Assembly (NCBI GenBank): GCA_947500445.1
Contig: CANMSB010000013.1
Span: 52,153 to 116,152, forward strand
DNA length: 64,000 nucleotides
Reading direction: 5' to 3'
Source: an uncultured Flavobacteriaceae bacterium
GTDB taxonomy: Bacteria > Bacteroidota > Bacteroidia > Flavobacteriales > Flavobacteriaceae
Shown here one piece after another: positions 47,143-55,837 of the stretch (position 1 is the stretch's first letter; every line of letters starts with the position of its first letter). Made by a program: the position numbers and the translations under genes. The notes under the pieces are model-generated. The model saw nothing but the letters and a program-made list of their open reading frames with translations. It was not told where the DNA came from and made no database searches.

Positions 47143-47337
47143 TCAACCGAAGACAACGACCTGTGCGGCGACCATTCCTTTTCTTCCTTCCTCCTCCACA
47201 TACTCCACCTTATCCCCTTCGTGAAGTTGCGTGCCGTTCAAGGCGGTAGCGTGCACAAAAATGTCCTTTCCGGTCTCGTCGTTGGTAATGAACCCATATC
47301 CTTTGGATTCATTGAAAAATTTTACAGTTCCAGTCAT
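47143..47337 (-). CDS. Cold-shock domain protein
   Basis: The 64-residue OB-fold protein has RNP1 (KGYGFI) and RNP2 (DIFVHA) in the standard order and the initial GTVKFFNESKG. It binds single-stranded nucleic acid as an RNA chaperone. It is monocistronic, with a long upstream region containing a Rep1 mini-element. Confidence 0.96.
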   Translation of the reverse strand: MTGTVKFFNESKGYGFITNDETGKDIFVHATALNGTQLHEGDKVEYVEEEGRKGMVAAQVVVFG

Positions 47338-47357
47338 ACCAATTAAGAATTTAAGTT

Positions 47358-47383
47358 ATACCATTTTAACTTGGAAATGGTAT
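47358..47383. repeat. Rep1 26-bp mini-element (G)
   Basis: ATACCATTTTAAC...GAAATGGTAT palindrome located 20 bases upstream of the cold-shock start codon, so within its leader or promoter region. Confidence 0.7.
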
Positions 47384-47502
47384 TGTAGGCCGGCCAAACG
47401 TTTTCAACCCATTGGAAGCGTTTCAACCGTGTTCCAAAACATTTGATTTATCAATAGCATTTTAAAGTTAAAAATTTTTTGGATCGCTTGCCCATAATTT
47501 GG

Positions 47503-47772
47503 TCATTTTTTGGATTTAAGACCCTGACGCTTAGACTTTTCCTTCTCCCTTTTGTTCATTTTTAGGATATTCTCCTCGTTGAGCATATAGTCCTTCATTT
47601 TTTTTCCCTTACTCTCTTTTATCAGGAACAAGGGCATGGCTACCAAAAATAACAGTACCACCCCACTGCCGATGAATCTGTTAGAAAGTAGCTCCGCGGT
47701 CTCTTTGATGGCAAATCCATATCCGATACAGCCGAAAGCGGCAAAAACAATTAGTAAAATAATATATTTCAT
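47503..47772 (-). CDS. Small membrane protein, unknown function
   Basis: The 89-residue product has two hydrophobic helices (KYIILLIVFAAFGCIGYGFA and SGVVLLFLVAMPLFLIKE) and a lysine-rich tail with KMNKREKEKSKRQG. It lies 32 bases downstream of the ClC gene on the same strand and is probably cotranscribed. Unrecognised family. Confidence 0.65.
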   Translation of the reverse strand: MKYIILLIVFAAFGCIGYGFAIKETAELLSNRFIGSGVVLLFLVAMPLFLIKESKGKKMKDYMLNEENILKMNKREKEKSKRQGLKSKK

Positions 47773-47804
47773 CCTTTCTTTTTATTGTTGTGGTTTATTC
47801 CCCG

Positions 47805-49586
47805 CTAGGCGGTAAAGCTCACCAGCTCCTTTCGATAGGCGGTTAATAATTTTGATTTTGAAACAAAACCATAATATTTTCCTCCCTTTACCACCGGAAG
47901 GTTCCAAGCCCCACTGCTTTGAAATTTGTGCATTACCCTTTTCATGTCGTCTTTTTCATAGAAGATATGTTCGGGGGCGTTGTGCATAAAGGTTTCTACC
48001 TTGGTATTCCGGTATAGGGAAGTGTCGAACATAAATTCCCGAATATCGTCCAAAAGCACAATACCTACCAAGGCTTCTTTTTCATCGACTACCGGAAAAA
48101 TATTCCGGGCCGACTTTGCCACCGATTGGTGCAACATTTCCCCTAAGGTCATTTCCGGGGTGACCACTTTAAAATTCTGTTCGATCACGTCGTCAAGCTG
48201 CATCAAGGTCAATACCGATTGATCTTTATTATGCGTCAACAGTGCACCGCTTTCCGCCAATTCCTTGGTGTAAATGGTATGGTTCATGGCGTTTTTCATG
48301 ATCAGGTACGATATGGAAGCGGTAATCATCAAGGGAACGAACAACCCATATCCTCCGGTAATCTCGGCAATCAAAAATATAGCGGTCAAGGGCGCGTGCA
48401 ACACCCCGGCGATAAGACCGGCCATTCCGATCAGCGTAAAATTACTCTCCGATACCGCGAACCCCAAACCTAGGTTGTTGATAATTTTCGCCACTACGTT
48501 GCCTAGGGCACTGCCCATCACCATTGTGGGAATAAAGGTTCCCCCCGCGCCTCCGGCTGCCAAGGTAAGGGTCATTGCCACTGCCTTAAAAATGGTTATG
48601 CCTGTCAGTAGGGCGATCACCACCCAACTGTTTCCGATAAAGGCATCGAAGGGTGTTTTTCCCAAGGCGGCCACATGATCGCCATCGAGCAGTTTATTGA
48701 TGAACCCAAATCCCTCCCCGTAAAGCGGGGGAATAAAATAAAGCATGGCCCCTATGGCCAAACCTCCGACCAACAGGCGGTATTTGGGGCTTTTTAACGG
48801 TTTAAATAGGCGTAAGATGCCAAAATACATTTTTGTAAAATAGATCGAGGCAAAACCGGTTCCAACACCCAAAACAATGTAGAACAAGGTATCCTTTACT
48901 TCGAACGCCCGACTGATGGTAAAACTAAAAAGCACCTCGTTTCCCAAGAAGAAATAGGAGGTCAACACTCCGGAAATCGAGGCGAGCAATAGGGGAAGTA
49001 CCGAAAGCAGGGTCAGGTCCATACTAAACACTTCCACTGCAAAAATAATGGCGGCGATGGGCGACTGAAAAATTGAGGCAATGGCACCGGCCGAAGCACA
49101 AGCGATCAACAGCGAACGTGTTTTGGCATTGATATGGAACAAGCGCCCAAGGTTGGAACTTAAGGTGGCCCCACCGGCAACGGCCGGACCCAATAGCCCT
49201 ACGGAACCGCCGAACCCCACGGTCAATGGGGCAGCGATCATTTGCACATAGATCTGTTTTGGCGCAATGATCGCCTTTTTTTTGGAAAGCGCGAACAGGA
49301 TCGCCGAAATGGCATGGCGCAACTTTTCCTTATGCACAAACTTTACATACAAATACACCAAGGTAAGCCCCAAAATGGGTAGGATAAAATAGAGTCCGTT
49401 CGACCGTAGGATACCCTTTTCCAAAATCGAAGCGATAAAATAGGTGGTGTTCTTTAAGGTAACCGAAACCAGGCCCGCCAAAAAACCGACCGCCACACTA
49501 AGGATGTGTGTAAAAGTCTTATTGGAGATATTTTTGTACCTCCATTTCAGAAAAGCACTAAATAGCTTATGGTATCGGCCGGCCAT
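47805..49586 (-). CDS. ClC family chloride channel/transporter with CBS domains
   Basis: The 593-residue protein has the ClC membrane fold and two C-terminal CBS domains (QNFKVVTPEMTLGEML...; KVETFMHNAPEHIFY...). The first signature reads VGFGGSVGLLGPAVAGGATLSS. The canonical gating glutamate of GxEGP is replaced by leucine (about residue 132, codon TTG). The second signature is LTLAAGGAGGTFIPTMVMGS. The loss predicts altered gating or loss of proton coupling. The ATG chosen follows an in-frame TTG 15 bases upstream. Confidence 0.9.
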   Translation of the reverse strand: MAGRYHKLFSAFLKWRYKNISNKTFTHILSVAVGFLAGLVSVTLKNTTYFIASILEKGILRSNGLYFILPILGLTLVYLYVKFVHKEKLRHAISAILFALSKKKAIIAPKQIYVQMIAAPLTVGFGGSVGLLGPAVAGGATLSSNLGRLFHINAKTRSLLIACASAGAIASIFQSPIAAIIFAVEVFSMDLTLLSVLPLLLASISGVLTSYFFLGNEVLFSFTISRAFEVKDTLFYIVLGVGTGFASIYFTKMYFGILRLFKPLKSPKYRLLVGGLAIGAMLYFIPPLYGEGFGFINKLLDGDHVAALGKTPFDAFIGNSWVVIALLTGITIFKAVAMTLTLAAGGAGGTFIPTMVMGSALGNVVAKIINNLGLGFAVSESNFTLIGMAGLIAGVLHAPLTAIFLIAEITGGYGLFVPLMITASISYLIMKNAMNHTIYTKELAESGALLTHNKDQSVLTLMQLDDVIEQNFKVVTPEMTLGEMLHQSVAKSARNIFPVVDEKEALVGIVLLDDIREFMFDTSLYRNTKVETFMHNAPEHIFYEKDDMKRVMHKFQSSGAWNLPVVKGGKYYGFVSKSKLLTAYRKELVSFTA

Positions 49587-49616
49587 ACACGTTACTTTCA
49601 ATTAAAGTAAAGGTAT

Positions 49617-50459
49617 TTATTTCTGCCGAAGAATCGATTCTTTTAGCGTTTTCAGATCAACGGGATATAGTTGCCGCAAGGTCTCTACATAGTTCCTTTG
49701 GTTGTAAAAACCACCGTTATAATCGGTGATGGCGTCGTTTACAAGGGCTTCCGCGGCATCGTAGTCCTCTCTTTCGAATAGCACTTTGGCCTTATAGTAT
49801 TTGGCATCGGCAGACTGTTTGAACAGGCCGATCACCTTATCGAAATCCAAAAGGGCCTTTTGGGTATCACCGGATTCGTAATGGGCGATGCCGCGATAGA
49901 GAAATGCGTTGATCTCCACCCAGTCCTCCCCCGTTTCGGCCGTTTCTTTTTGGATGTGCCTGTTCCAATACGCAATGGAACTGTTATAATCCTTAAGCCC
50001 AAGGTAGGCGATACCACGCCAATAGTCCACACTATGGCCTTGTGGTTGGTCGATAAAATTAGGGGTAAGGGTATCGGAGGCATTAAAATCGGCAATGGCT
50101 TTTTTATAGTCGCGATAAAACCAGAGGTACAAATAACCCCGCCATGGTTGCCAGGTTGCGGCATCATGTTCCACGGCCTTATCGAAAATAGGCTTCCACT
50201 TATGGGGCATGCCCCGTTTTAAATAGGCTACGGAAAGTTCCCGAATGGCCTCGGCATAGGTGGTATCCAAAGCGATCGCCTTTTCGATCCTGGTCATGCT
50301 TTCCGGGGAGCCCTGCAACAAGTGGGATCCCTCCTCGTACACCTGCTCGGCAAGCGCTTTGTCCTGAACGGCCGCGGTTTTTACCGTACTATTTTCGCCA
50401 CAGGAAACGACCCATACGACCAAACCGATACTAAGGCAATATTTCCACAACTTTTCCAT
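49617..50459 (-). CDS. TPR-containing lipoprotein
   Basis: The 280-residue protein has a lipobox (VVWVVSCGENS) and about five tetratricopeptide-like repeats (AIALDTTYAEAIRELSVAYLKRG, IADFNASDTLTPNFID, DYWRGIAYLGLKDYNSSI, AHYESGDTQKALLDFDKVI). It is likely a protein-protein scaffold in the periplasm. Its start overlaps the end of the upstream gene by 29 bases. Confidence 0.85.
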   Translation of the reverse strand: MEKLWKYCLSIGLVVWVVSCGENSTVKTAAVQDKALAEQVYEEGSHLLQGSPESMTRIEKAIALDTTYAEAIRELSVAYLKRGMPHKWKPIFDKAVEHDAATWQPWRGYLYLWFYRDYKKAIADFNASDTLTPNFIDQPQGHSVDYWRGIAYLGLKDYNSSIAYWNRHIQKETAETGEDWVEINAFLYRGIAHYESGDTQKALLDFDKVIGLFKQSADAKYYKAKVLFEREDYDAAEALVNDAITDYNGGFYNQRNYVETLRQLYPVDLKTLKESILRQK

Positions 50460-50982
50460 GTTCCAATTTGAAGATGATATACATATACAGGTCCCTTGGT
50501 TCTTTTCTTTCCAAGTTTGCCCAATTTTCAGGTTGCATCGTCAAACCGACCAACTGCTCCACCATGGCATCGTCCAGATCGATCACTTGCATATCGTTGT
50601 CCAGTTCGTTCACTTCCAAATCGCCCAAATCGCCTTCGCAATCGATCAAAAACCTTAGGTTTAGGTAACCGCTATCGGTAAAACCCTCGCTGTTATACCG
50701 TTCTTGAACGTACTTTCGAAACGTGGGCTTGCCGTTCTTGTAAATATGGGGTGCGGTACTGTGATAAAAACCGATCGGTAACCGATCGCTACAGCGCTTA
50801 AAATCCTTTGAAAAGTCGGGGTTTTCGGGAGAGAGATACCCGATATGGTGCGGATATTTTTCGGTATCCAAATCAAACTTTCCCTGCACCTGATAGTACA
50901 GGAGTCCAAACCCGGACACGGCTATGAACAACAGCCCTAGACCGATGAACAGCCCCAGTTTTAGGATTCTTTTTTTTCCCAT
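50431..50982 (-). CDS. TonB-C-terminal-like membrane-anchored protein
   Basis: The 183-residue protein has an N-terminal membrane helix (LGLFIGLGLLFIAVSGFGLLYY). A C-terminal domain with YLNLRFLIDCEGDLGDLEVNE and WANLERKEPRDLYMYIIFKLEHGKV resembles the TonB C-terminal fold found in many flavobacterial TonB-like proteins. The ATG gives MGKKRILK. An upstream in-frame start is less likely. It is cotranscribed with the TPR lipoprotein. Confidence 0.7.
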   Translation of the reverse strand: MGKKRILKLGLFIGLGLLFIAVSGFGLLYYQVQGKFDLDTEKYPHHIGYLSPENPDFSKDFKRCSDRLPIGFYHSTAPHIYKNGKPTFRKYVQERYNSEGFTDSGYLNLRFLIDCEGDLGDLEVNELDNDMQVIDLDDAMVEQLVGLTMQPENWANLERKEPRDLYMYIIFKLEHGKVVEILP

Positions 50983-51064
50983 GCTTAAAAATAAGCATAA
51001 AACCAAACGCTTTTCGTCCCGTTACCGCACTCCATACCAAAAAAGGTACGAACGGTACATTTGG

Positions 51065-52822
51065 CTATTCCAACGGCACGTTCAACCGAAGGCCGAGCTC
51101 TGTCAACTGCGCGTCATCTATGGTTGCCGGAGCATCGATCATCACATCGCGACCACTGTTGTTCTTGGGGAAAGCGATAAAATCGCGGATGGTTTCCTGT
51201 CCGCCCAAAATGGCGACCAACCGATCCAAGCCAAAGGCAATGCCCCCGTGTGGTGGCGCCCCATATTGAAAGGCATCCATTAAAAACCCAAACTGCGCCT
51301 TGGCGGCTTCGGGCGTAAACCCTAGGTGCTTGAACATTACGGCCTGCATTTGTTTGTCGTGGATACGAATGGATCCCCCACCGATCTCGTTTCCGTTCAA
51401 TACCAGATCATAGGCATTGGCCCGTACGGCACCGGGATCCGTTTCCAATAGGCTTAATTGCCCTGGTTTTGGAGCGGTAAACGGGTGGTGCATGGCATGG
51501 TAATGGCCGGTTTCCTCGTCCAATTCCAACAGGGGAAAATCGATTACCCATAACGGGGCGAACTCTTTTGGGTCCCTAAGGCCCAAACGTTCGGCCAGTT
51601 CCATACGCAGGGCGCTCAATTGTGCCCGTACTTTATTGGTATCCCCGGAAAGCACGCAGATCAAATCTCCGGGTTTTGCTCCCGTTACCTGTGCCCATTG
51701 CGCCAGATCGTCCTGATCATAAAACTTGTCTACGGACGATTTGTAACCGCCGTCGTCATTACAACGGCAATACACCATGCCCAAAGCCCCTACCTGCGGG
51801 CGTTTTACCCAATCGGTAAGTTTATCGATCTCTTTTCGGGTATAGCTATTGGCACCGGGAACGGCAATACCTACCACGAGCTCGGCGTTGTTGAACACGT
51901 TGAACGCTTTGTGTTGGGCAACACTGTTGAGCTCGCCAAATTCCATTCCGAATCGAATGTCCGGCTTGTCGTTACCGTATTTTTTCATGGCGGCATCGTA
52001 GGTCATTCTTGGAAATTTCTCGATGTCCACACCGTTGATTTCCTTTAAGAGGTATTTGGTAAGCCCTTCAAAGGCATCCAAAATATCTTCTTGTTCCACA
52101 AAGGCCATTTCGCAATCGATCTGGGTAAATTCCGGTTGTCTATCGGCCCGTAGATCTTCGTCCCGAAAACACTTTACGATCTGGAAATACTTGTCCAGAC
52201 CACCGACCATCAGTAGTTGTTTGAAGGTCTGTGGCGATTGTGGCAGCGCGTAAAACTGTCCTTCGTTCATACGGCTCGGCACTACAAAATCGCGGGCGCC
52301 CTCCGGGGTGGATTTGATCAAATAAGGGGTCTCTACTTCTATAAAACCGGCATCGGAAAGGTATTTTCGGACCTCCATGGCCACCTTACTGCGAAAAATG
52401 AGGTTCTCTTTTACGGGATTTCTACGGATGTCCAAATAACGGAACTTCATTCGAAGATCTTCGCCCCCATCGGTCTCGTTTTCGATGGTAAAGGGCGGTG
52501 TTTCGCTTTGGTTCAGTACCGTGAGTGCCGTGACCAGTACTTCTATATTTCCAGTGGGCAAATTCGGGTTTTTTGATGCCCGTTCAATAACCTGTCCTTT
52601 TACTTGGATCACAAACTCCCTGCCCAAATTTCGGGCCTGCTCCAATAATGTTTCGGAAGTGCGGTCCTGGTCGAATACCAATTGGGTTATGCCGTAACGA
52701 TCGCGGAGGTCTACCCAAGCGACAAAACCTTTGTCCCTCGTTTTTTGTACCCATCCGGAGAGGGTCACCTCTTTTTCAATGTCCGATTCCCTTAACTCCC
52801 CACAATTATGGCTTCTGTACAT
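51065..52822 (-). CDS. aspS: Aspartate--tRNA ligase
   Basis: The 585-residue class II synthetase has an N-terminal OB-fold ([23 protein letters not shown]). Motif 2 is [24 protein letters not shown] split across the ligase core. A GAD insertion lies mid-protein, and motif 3 is [15 protein letters not shown]. It attaches aspartate to tRNA-Asp. Length is standard for bacterial AspRS. Confidence 0.97.
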   Translation of the reverse strand: MYRSHNCGELRESDIEKEVTLSGWVQKTRDKGFVAWVDLRDRYGITQLVFDQDRTSETLLEQARNLGREFVIQVKGQVIERASKNPNLPTGNIEVLVTALTVLNQSETPPFTIENETDGGEDLRMKFRYLDIRRNPVKENLIFRSKVAMEVRKYLSDAGFIEVETPYLIKSTPEGARDFVVPSRMNEGQFYALPQSPQTFKQLLMVGGLDKYFQIVKCFRDEDLRADRQPEFTQIDCEMAFVEQEDILDAFEGLTKYLLKEINGVDIEKFPRMTYDAAMKKYGNDKPDIRFGMEFGELNSVAQHKAFNVFNNAELVVGIAVPGANSYTRKEIDKLTDWVKRPQVGALGMVYCRCNDDGGYKSSVDKFYDQDDLAQWAQVTGAKPGDLICVLSGDTNKVRAQLSALRMELAERLGLRDPKEFAPLWVIDFPLLELDEETGHYHAMHHPFTAPKPGQLSLLETDPGAVRANAYDLVLNGNEIGGGSIRIHDKQMQAVMFKHLGFTPEAAKAQFGFLMDAFQYGAPPHGGIAFGLDRLVAILGGQETIRDFIAFPKNNSGRDVMIDAPATIDDAQLTELGLRLNVPLE

Positions 52823-52976
52823 GGCAGTGCGATTTTAAGGCGCAAATTTAAGAAGTTATTGTGGTTAGCGGGCGGTTTTGGCACCTATTTTCATTGGAAC
52901 GGGGTATTTAAGCGTTCCTTTGCCAACAAAGGGCCAAGCACCTTTTACCTGCGGAAGGTTGGCCGAGAAGGCCATG

Positions 52977-53675
52977 TTACCGGATTTCCGACAATTCGTA
53001 ATAATCGATAAGCTTTCCGTTTTTATTGTATGACTCGGAACGTACCACCGCCCTATCGTCCAAGTACCACTCCTTACCGGTGCCCTTTATTTTTATGATC
53101 CCGATCTTGGATTCAAAATCAAAGGTGACCACCTGGCAATCGAAGGTTCCGGCCGGGGTCGTCAATTGCTCCTTCTCGTGTATCTTTCTATTAAAAACAT
53201 TGAATGTCATGGTCACCAAAGTAAAAACGCTCTTGTTCACTTTTATGGAAATGTCCCCGTCTTCCAGCATATCGCCCGGGCTTACGTTGGTGGGGAAAGA
53301 TAGCACGGACCCATCTACTTTTAGTTCCACGTCATCGGCATTGTGCTCGGACAATTTTCCCATATCCACAAAACGCATCATATCAATTGTAAACAGCCCA
53401 TTTTTGCACCCGGCACCATAATTTGCGTTAAATTCTTCCTTCCCCTTTTTGTCGTATACTACAGTCTTGAACTCCGCTTCCATACCGCCGTCTATGTTTT
53501 CCACTTTTAGGGTTTCGTGCGAGTTGGTCCCCCGCACCTTGCCCTTTTTGGTGTACTGGGTATAGGTAAGTACCGAACCTTCCTTAAAAAACACGGCCGA
53601 TTTGCATTCTTGGGCACTTATGGCCACCGTGGCGCATAGCAAGACAATACCTACCAGAATTTTACTGTTTGTCAT
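52977..53675 (-). CDS. TapB-family (DUF3108-like) secreted protein
   Basis: The 232-residue protein has a signal peptide (SKILVGIVLLCATVAISAQ). The mature part matches TapB (FFKEGSVLTYTQYTKKGKV, TTPAGTFDCQVVTFDFESKI, GKEWYLDDRAVVRSESYNKNGKLI). The family has lipocalin-like beta structure with unknown ligands. It follows an OmpA gene on the same strand by four bases, so they form an operon. Confidence 0.82.
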   Translation of the reverse strand: MTNSKILVGIVLLCATVAISAQECKSAVFFKEGSVLTYTQYTKKGKVRGTNSHETLKVENIDGGMEAEFKTVVYDKKGKEEFNANYGAGCKNGLFTIDMMRFVDMGKLSEHNADDVELKVDGSVLSFPTNVSPGDMLEDGDISIKVNKSVFTLVTMTFNVFNRKIHEKEQLTTPAGTFDCQVVTFDFESKIGIIKIKGTGKEWYLDDRAVVRSESYNKNGKLIDYYELSEIR

Positions 53676-53679
53676 CTTA

Positions 53680-54936
53680 TTATTTTTTTAGGATAAATTC
53701 AACCCTGCGGTTGGTCGCCTTTTCCTCTGGTGTGGTATTGCCGTTCAACAATTCGCCCTCTCCTTTGCCTTCGGTGGTTATCCTTTCCGCCGCGACCCCA
53801 TTTTGGATCATTTGCGCTTTTACCGCGGCCGCCCTAGCCTTTGATAGTTTCATGTTGTCCGCTTCATCACCATCAGCGTCGGTATGGCCCACTACCAGAA
53901 AATTCCAATCGCCGTTGTCTTTCATCAGGCTGGTCAGTTTGTTCAGCACGCCCAGTGACTCTTTTTTCAACGTTGCCTTTCCCGAATCGAACAAAATACC
54001 ATTGGTCACATAGCTGCCGTCCGATACGATACGTTTGTACATTTCGCCCCCACCATGGGCGATGCGTATATTTTTAATGGCGATTTTAACGTCATCCAAA
54101 CCGGCCGATGCATGTCCTTCAAAATCAATAGCAAATGCTTTTGGCACAACATTGATCTTGGGTAGGTTGGCAATTCTTTTTTCGTCATAATAGAGTTTAA
54201 ATTTTCCCTTGTAATAGGAAAGGGATATGTGGTGCCACCCATTCAATTCTCCCAAGGAAACTTCTTCTAAAGGGAATGTATAATCCCCGACATGCCCTTC
54301 CGTTTTTCCACTCCGAAAAGCCACTTTTACATTTGGGCGTTCGTTAGATTCCCGGTAATTGTCTTCATCAAAATACAAGTTGTAATAGGCCCATGAATTA
54401 TTGTTTTCCCTGCTCAAATCATCGATGTAGACATCGAATTCAATAGTGAACTCATCCGATAGGTAGCCGCTTTTTTCGAACAAGGGGGTTACCCTGTTGT
54501 TATACGTTGCCAGCCCCATGATCGTGTTGTCATCATTTAAACGGACCACCTCCGCACTTCCGGAGACCAAATCCCATCTCGAGGGGAATTCACCCACTTC
54601 TTCCCGCTTTAAATCATCATAAAACACCACCTTTTCACCCGGAATAAATTTATAGTTGCGCCAAACCTCAACTTCATTTTTAGTTGTACCCGTTTCCGTT
54701 TTTGCGTTTTCGGGCCTATCGGAATCCGATGGTTCTTCATCGGTGTCCTTTTCCGTATCCCCCTTTTTTTTAGGTTTCTTTTCACCCTCCAATACGTCGT
54801 CGATCTTTCGATCCACCTGTTCTTCAACCTTTTCCGATGCTTTTTGTTTGATCTTCTTCCAAAGCTGTGCCTCAGAGGTATGTGTAACCCCTAAAACCAG
54901 TAGTGCCATTAGTAATTTTGATATGCCGTTCCCCAT
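53680..54936 (-). CDS. OmpA family outer-membrane protein
   Basis: The 418-residue protein has a signal peptide (SKLLMALLVLGVTHTSEAQ), a charged coiled linker, and a concanavalin-like beta domain in the middle (NSWAYYNLYFDEDNYRESN, GWHHISLSYYKGKFKLYYD). The C-terminal OmpA peptidoglycan-binding domain contains GILFDSGKATLKKESLGVLN and VVGHTDADGDEADNMKLSKA. The NRRVEFILKK end is typical. It tethers the outer membrane to peptidoglycan. Confidence 0.92.
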   Translation of the reverse strand: MGNGISKLLMALLVLGVTHTSEAQLWKKIKQKASEKVEEQVDRKIDDVLEGEKKPKKKGDTEKDTDEEPSDSDRPENAKTETGTTKNEVEVWRNYKFIPGEKVVFYDDLKREEVGEFPSRWDLVSGSAEVVRLNDDNTIMGLATYNNRVTPLFEKSGYLSDEFTIEFDVYIDDLSRENNNSWAYYNLYFDEDNYRESNERPNVKVAFRSGKTEGHVGDYTFPLEEVSLGELNGWHHISLSYYKGKFKLYYDEKRIANLPKINVVPKAFAIDFEGHASAGLDDVKIAIKNIRIAHGGGEMYKRIVSDGSYVTNGILFDSGKATLKKESLGVLNKLTSLMKDNGDWNFLVVGHTDADGDEADNMKLSKARAAAVKAQMIQNGVAAERITTEGKGEGELLNGNTTPEEKATNRRVEFILKK

Positions 54937-55058
54937 TGTCGTTTTCTTATTGTGGTACAAAAACCATACGAAATATAGGCCATAACAACCCCGTTACGGT
55001 GCCCAATGAGCGTTTGATACCGATGGTTTAGAATTTGACAATTCCGATCGAGAATTTT

Positions 55059-55811
55059 TTAAAGACGATCGAGAAAACGGGTCAGAACCGCTTTTCGGCT
55101 TTGGGAGACCGGAACTTCCCTGTTTCCGGAAAGAAGCAACATATCGTTCTTTTTATGGTAAGATCTGATATGGTCCATGTTGATCAAAAAACGTTGGTGT
55201 ACCCTCAAAAAACCACTGTCCTTGAGTTGCTCCTCATACGTTTTCAATGTTTTTGAGGCGAGCAGTTTTCTATCGTCCTTCAAATAAAACTGGGAATAGT
55301 TATTGTCCGATGCAATATAAACGATGTCTTTGACCGCTACGATATGAATAGCGTCCAAATTTTTCAATACCAGTTTCCTGTCGGCATCCGAAGTGTCGAG
55401 ATTATGATAAAAAGCACTCCATTGTTCCGTATACACGGCATGGTCCAAAGCCGAAATCACTTTTTCCACGGCTTGCACCAGATCGGAAGGCAGGTAGGGT
55501 TTGAGCAGATAATCCAATGCACTGAAACGAAAGGCCCATACGGCATACTTATCAAAAGAAGTGGTGAAAATAATCTTGAAGTTAATTTGGGGCAACCCCT
55601 TCAATAACTCGAAGGCATTGCCGTCCTTTAGGTTGACATCGAGTATCACAAAATCGGGTTGCTTTTCTTGTAAACGTAGCAGTGCCGTGGCCACGTCGGA
55701 AATGATATCGGTAATCGCTACATTTTTGAAATGGCCCAAAATGATGTCCTCGGCCATTTCGGCCGCAAAGGTATCGTCCTCGATAATAATGCATGAAAGC
55801 GGTTTCTCCAT
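55059..55811 (-). CDS. LytTR family response regulator
   Basis: The 250-residue regulator has a receiver with acidic pocket IIIEDD and phospho-acceptor Asp58 in FVILDVNLKDGNAFE. A LytTR DNA-binding domain occupies about residues 145-250 (LRVHQRFLINMDHIRSYHKK, REVPVSQSRKAV). It follows its kinase by 26 bases on the minus strand. Confidence 0.94.
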   Translation of the reverse strand: MEKPLSCIIIEDDTFAAEMAEDIILGHFKNVAITDIISDVATALLRLQEKQPDFVILDVNLKDGNAFELLKGLPQINFKIIFTTSFDKYAVWAFRFSALDYLLKPYLPSDLVQAVEKVISALDHAVYTEQWSAFYHNLDTSDADRKLVLKNLDAIHIVAVKDIVYIASDNNYSQFYLKDDRKLLASKTLKTYEEQLKDSGFLRVHQRFLINMDHIRSYHKKNDMLLLSGNREVPVSQSRKAVLTRFLDRL

Positions 55812-55837
55812 AACTCAAAAGTACGGTGGATCGGCCA

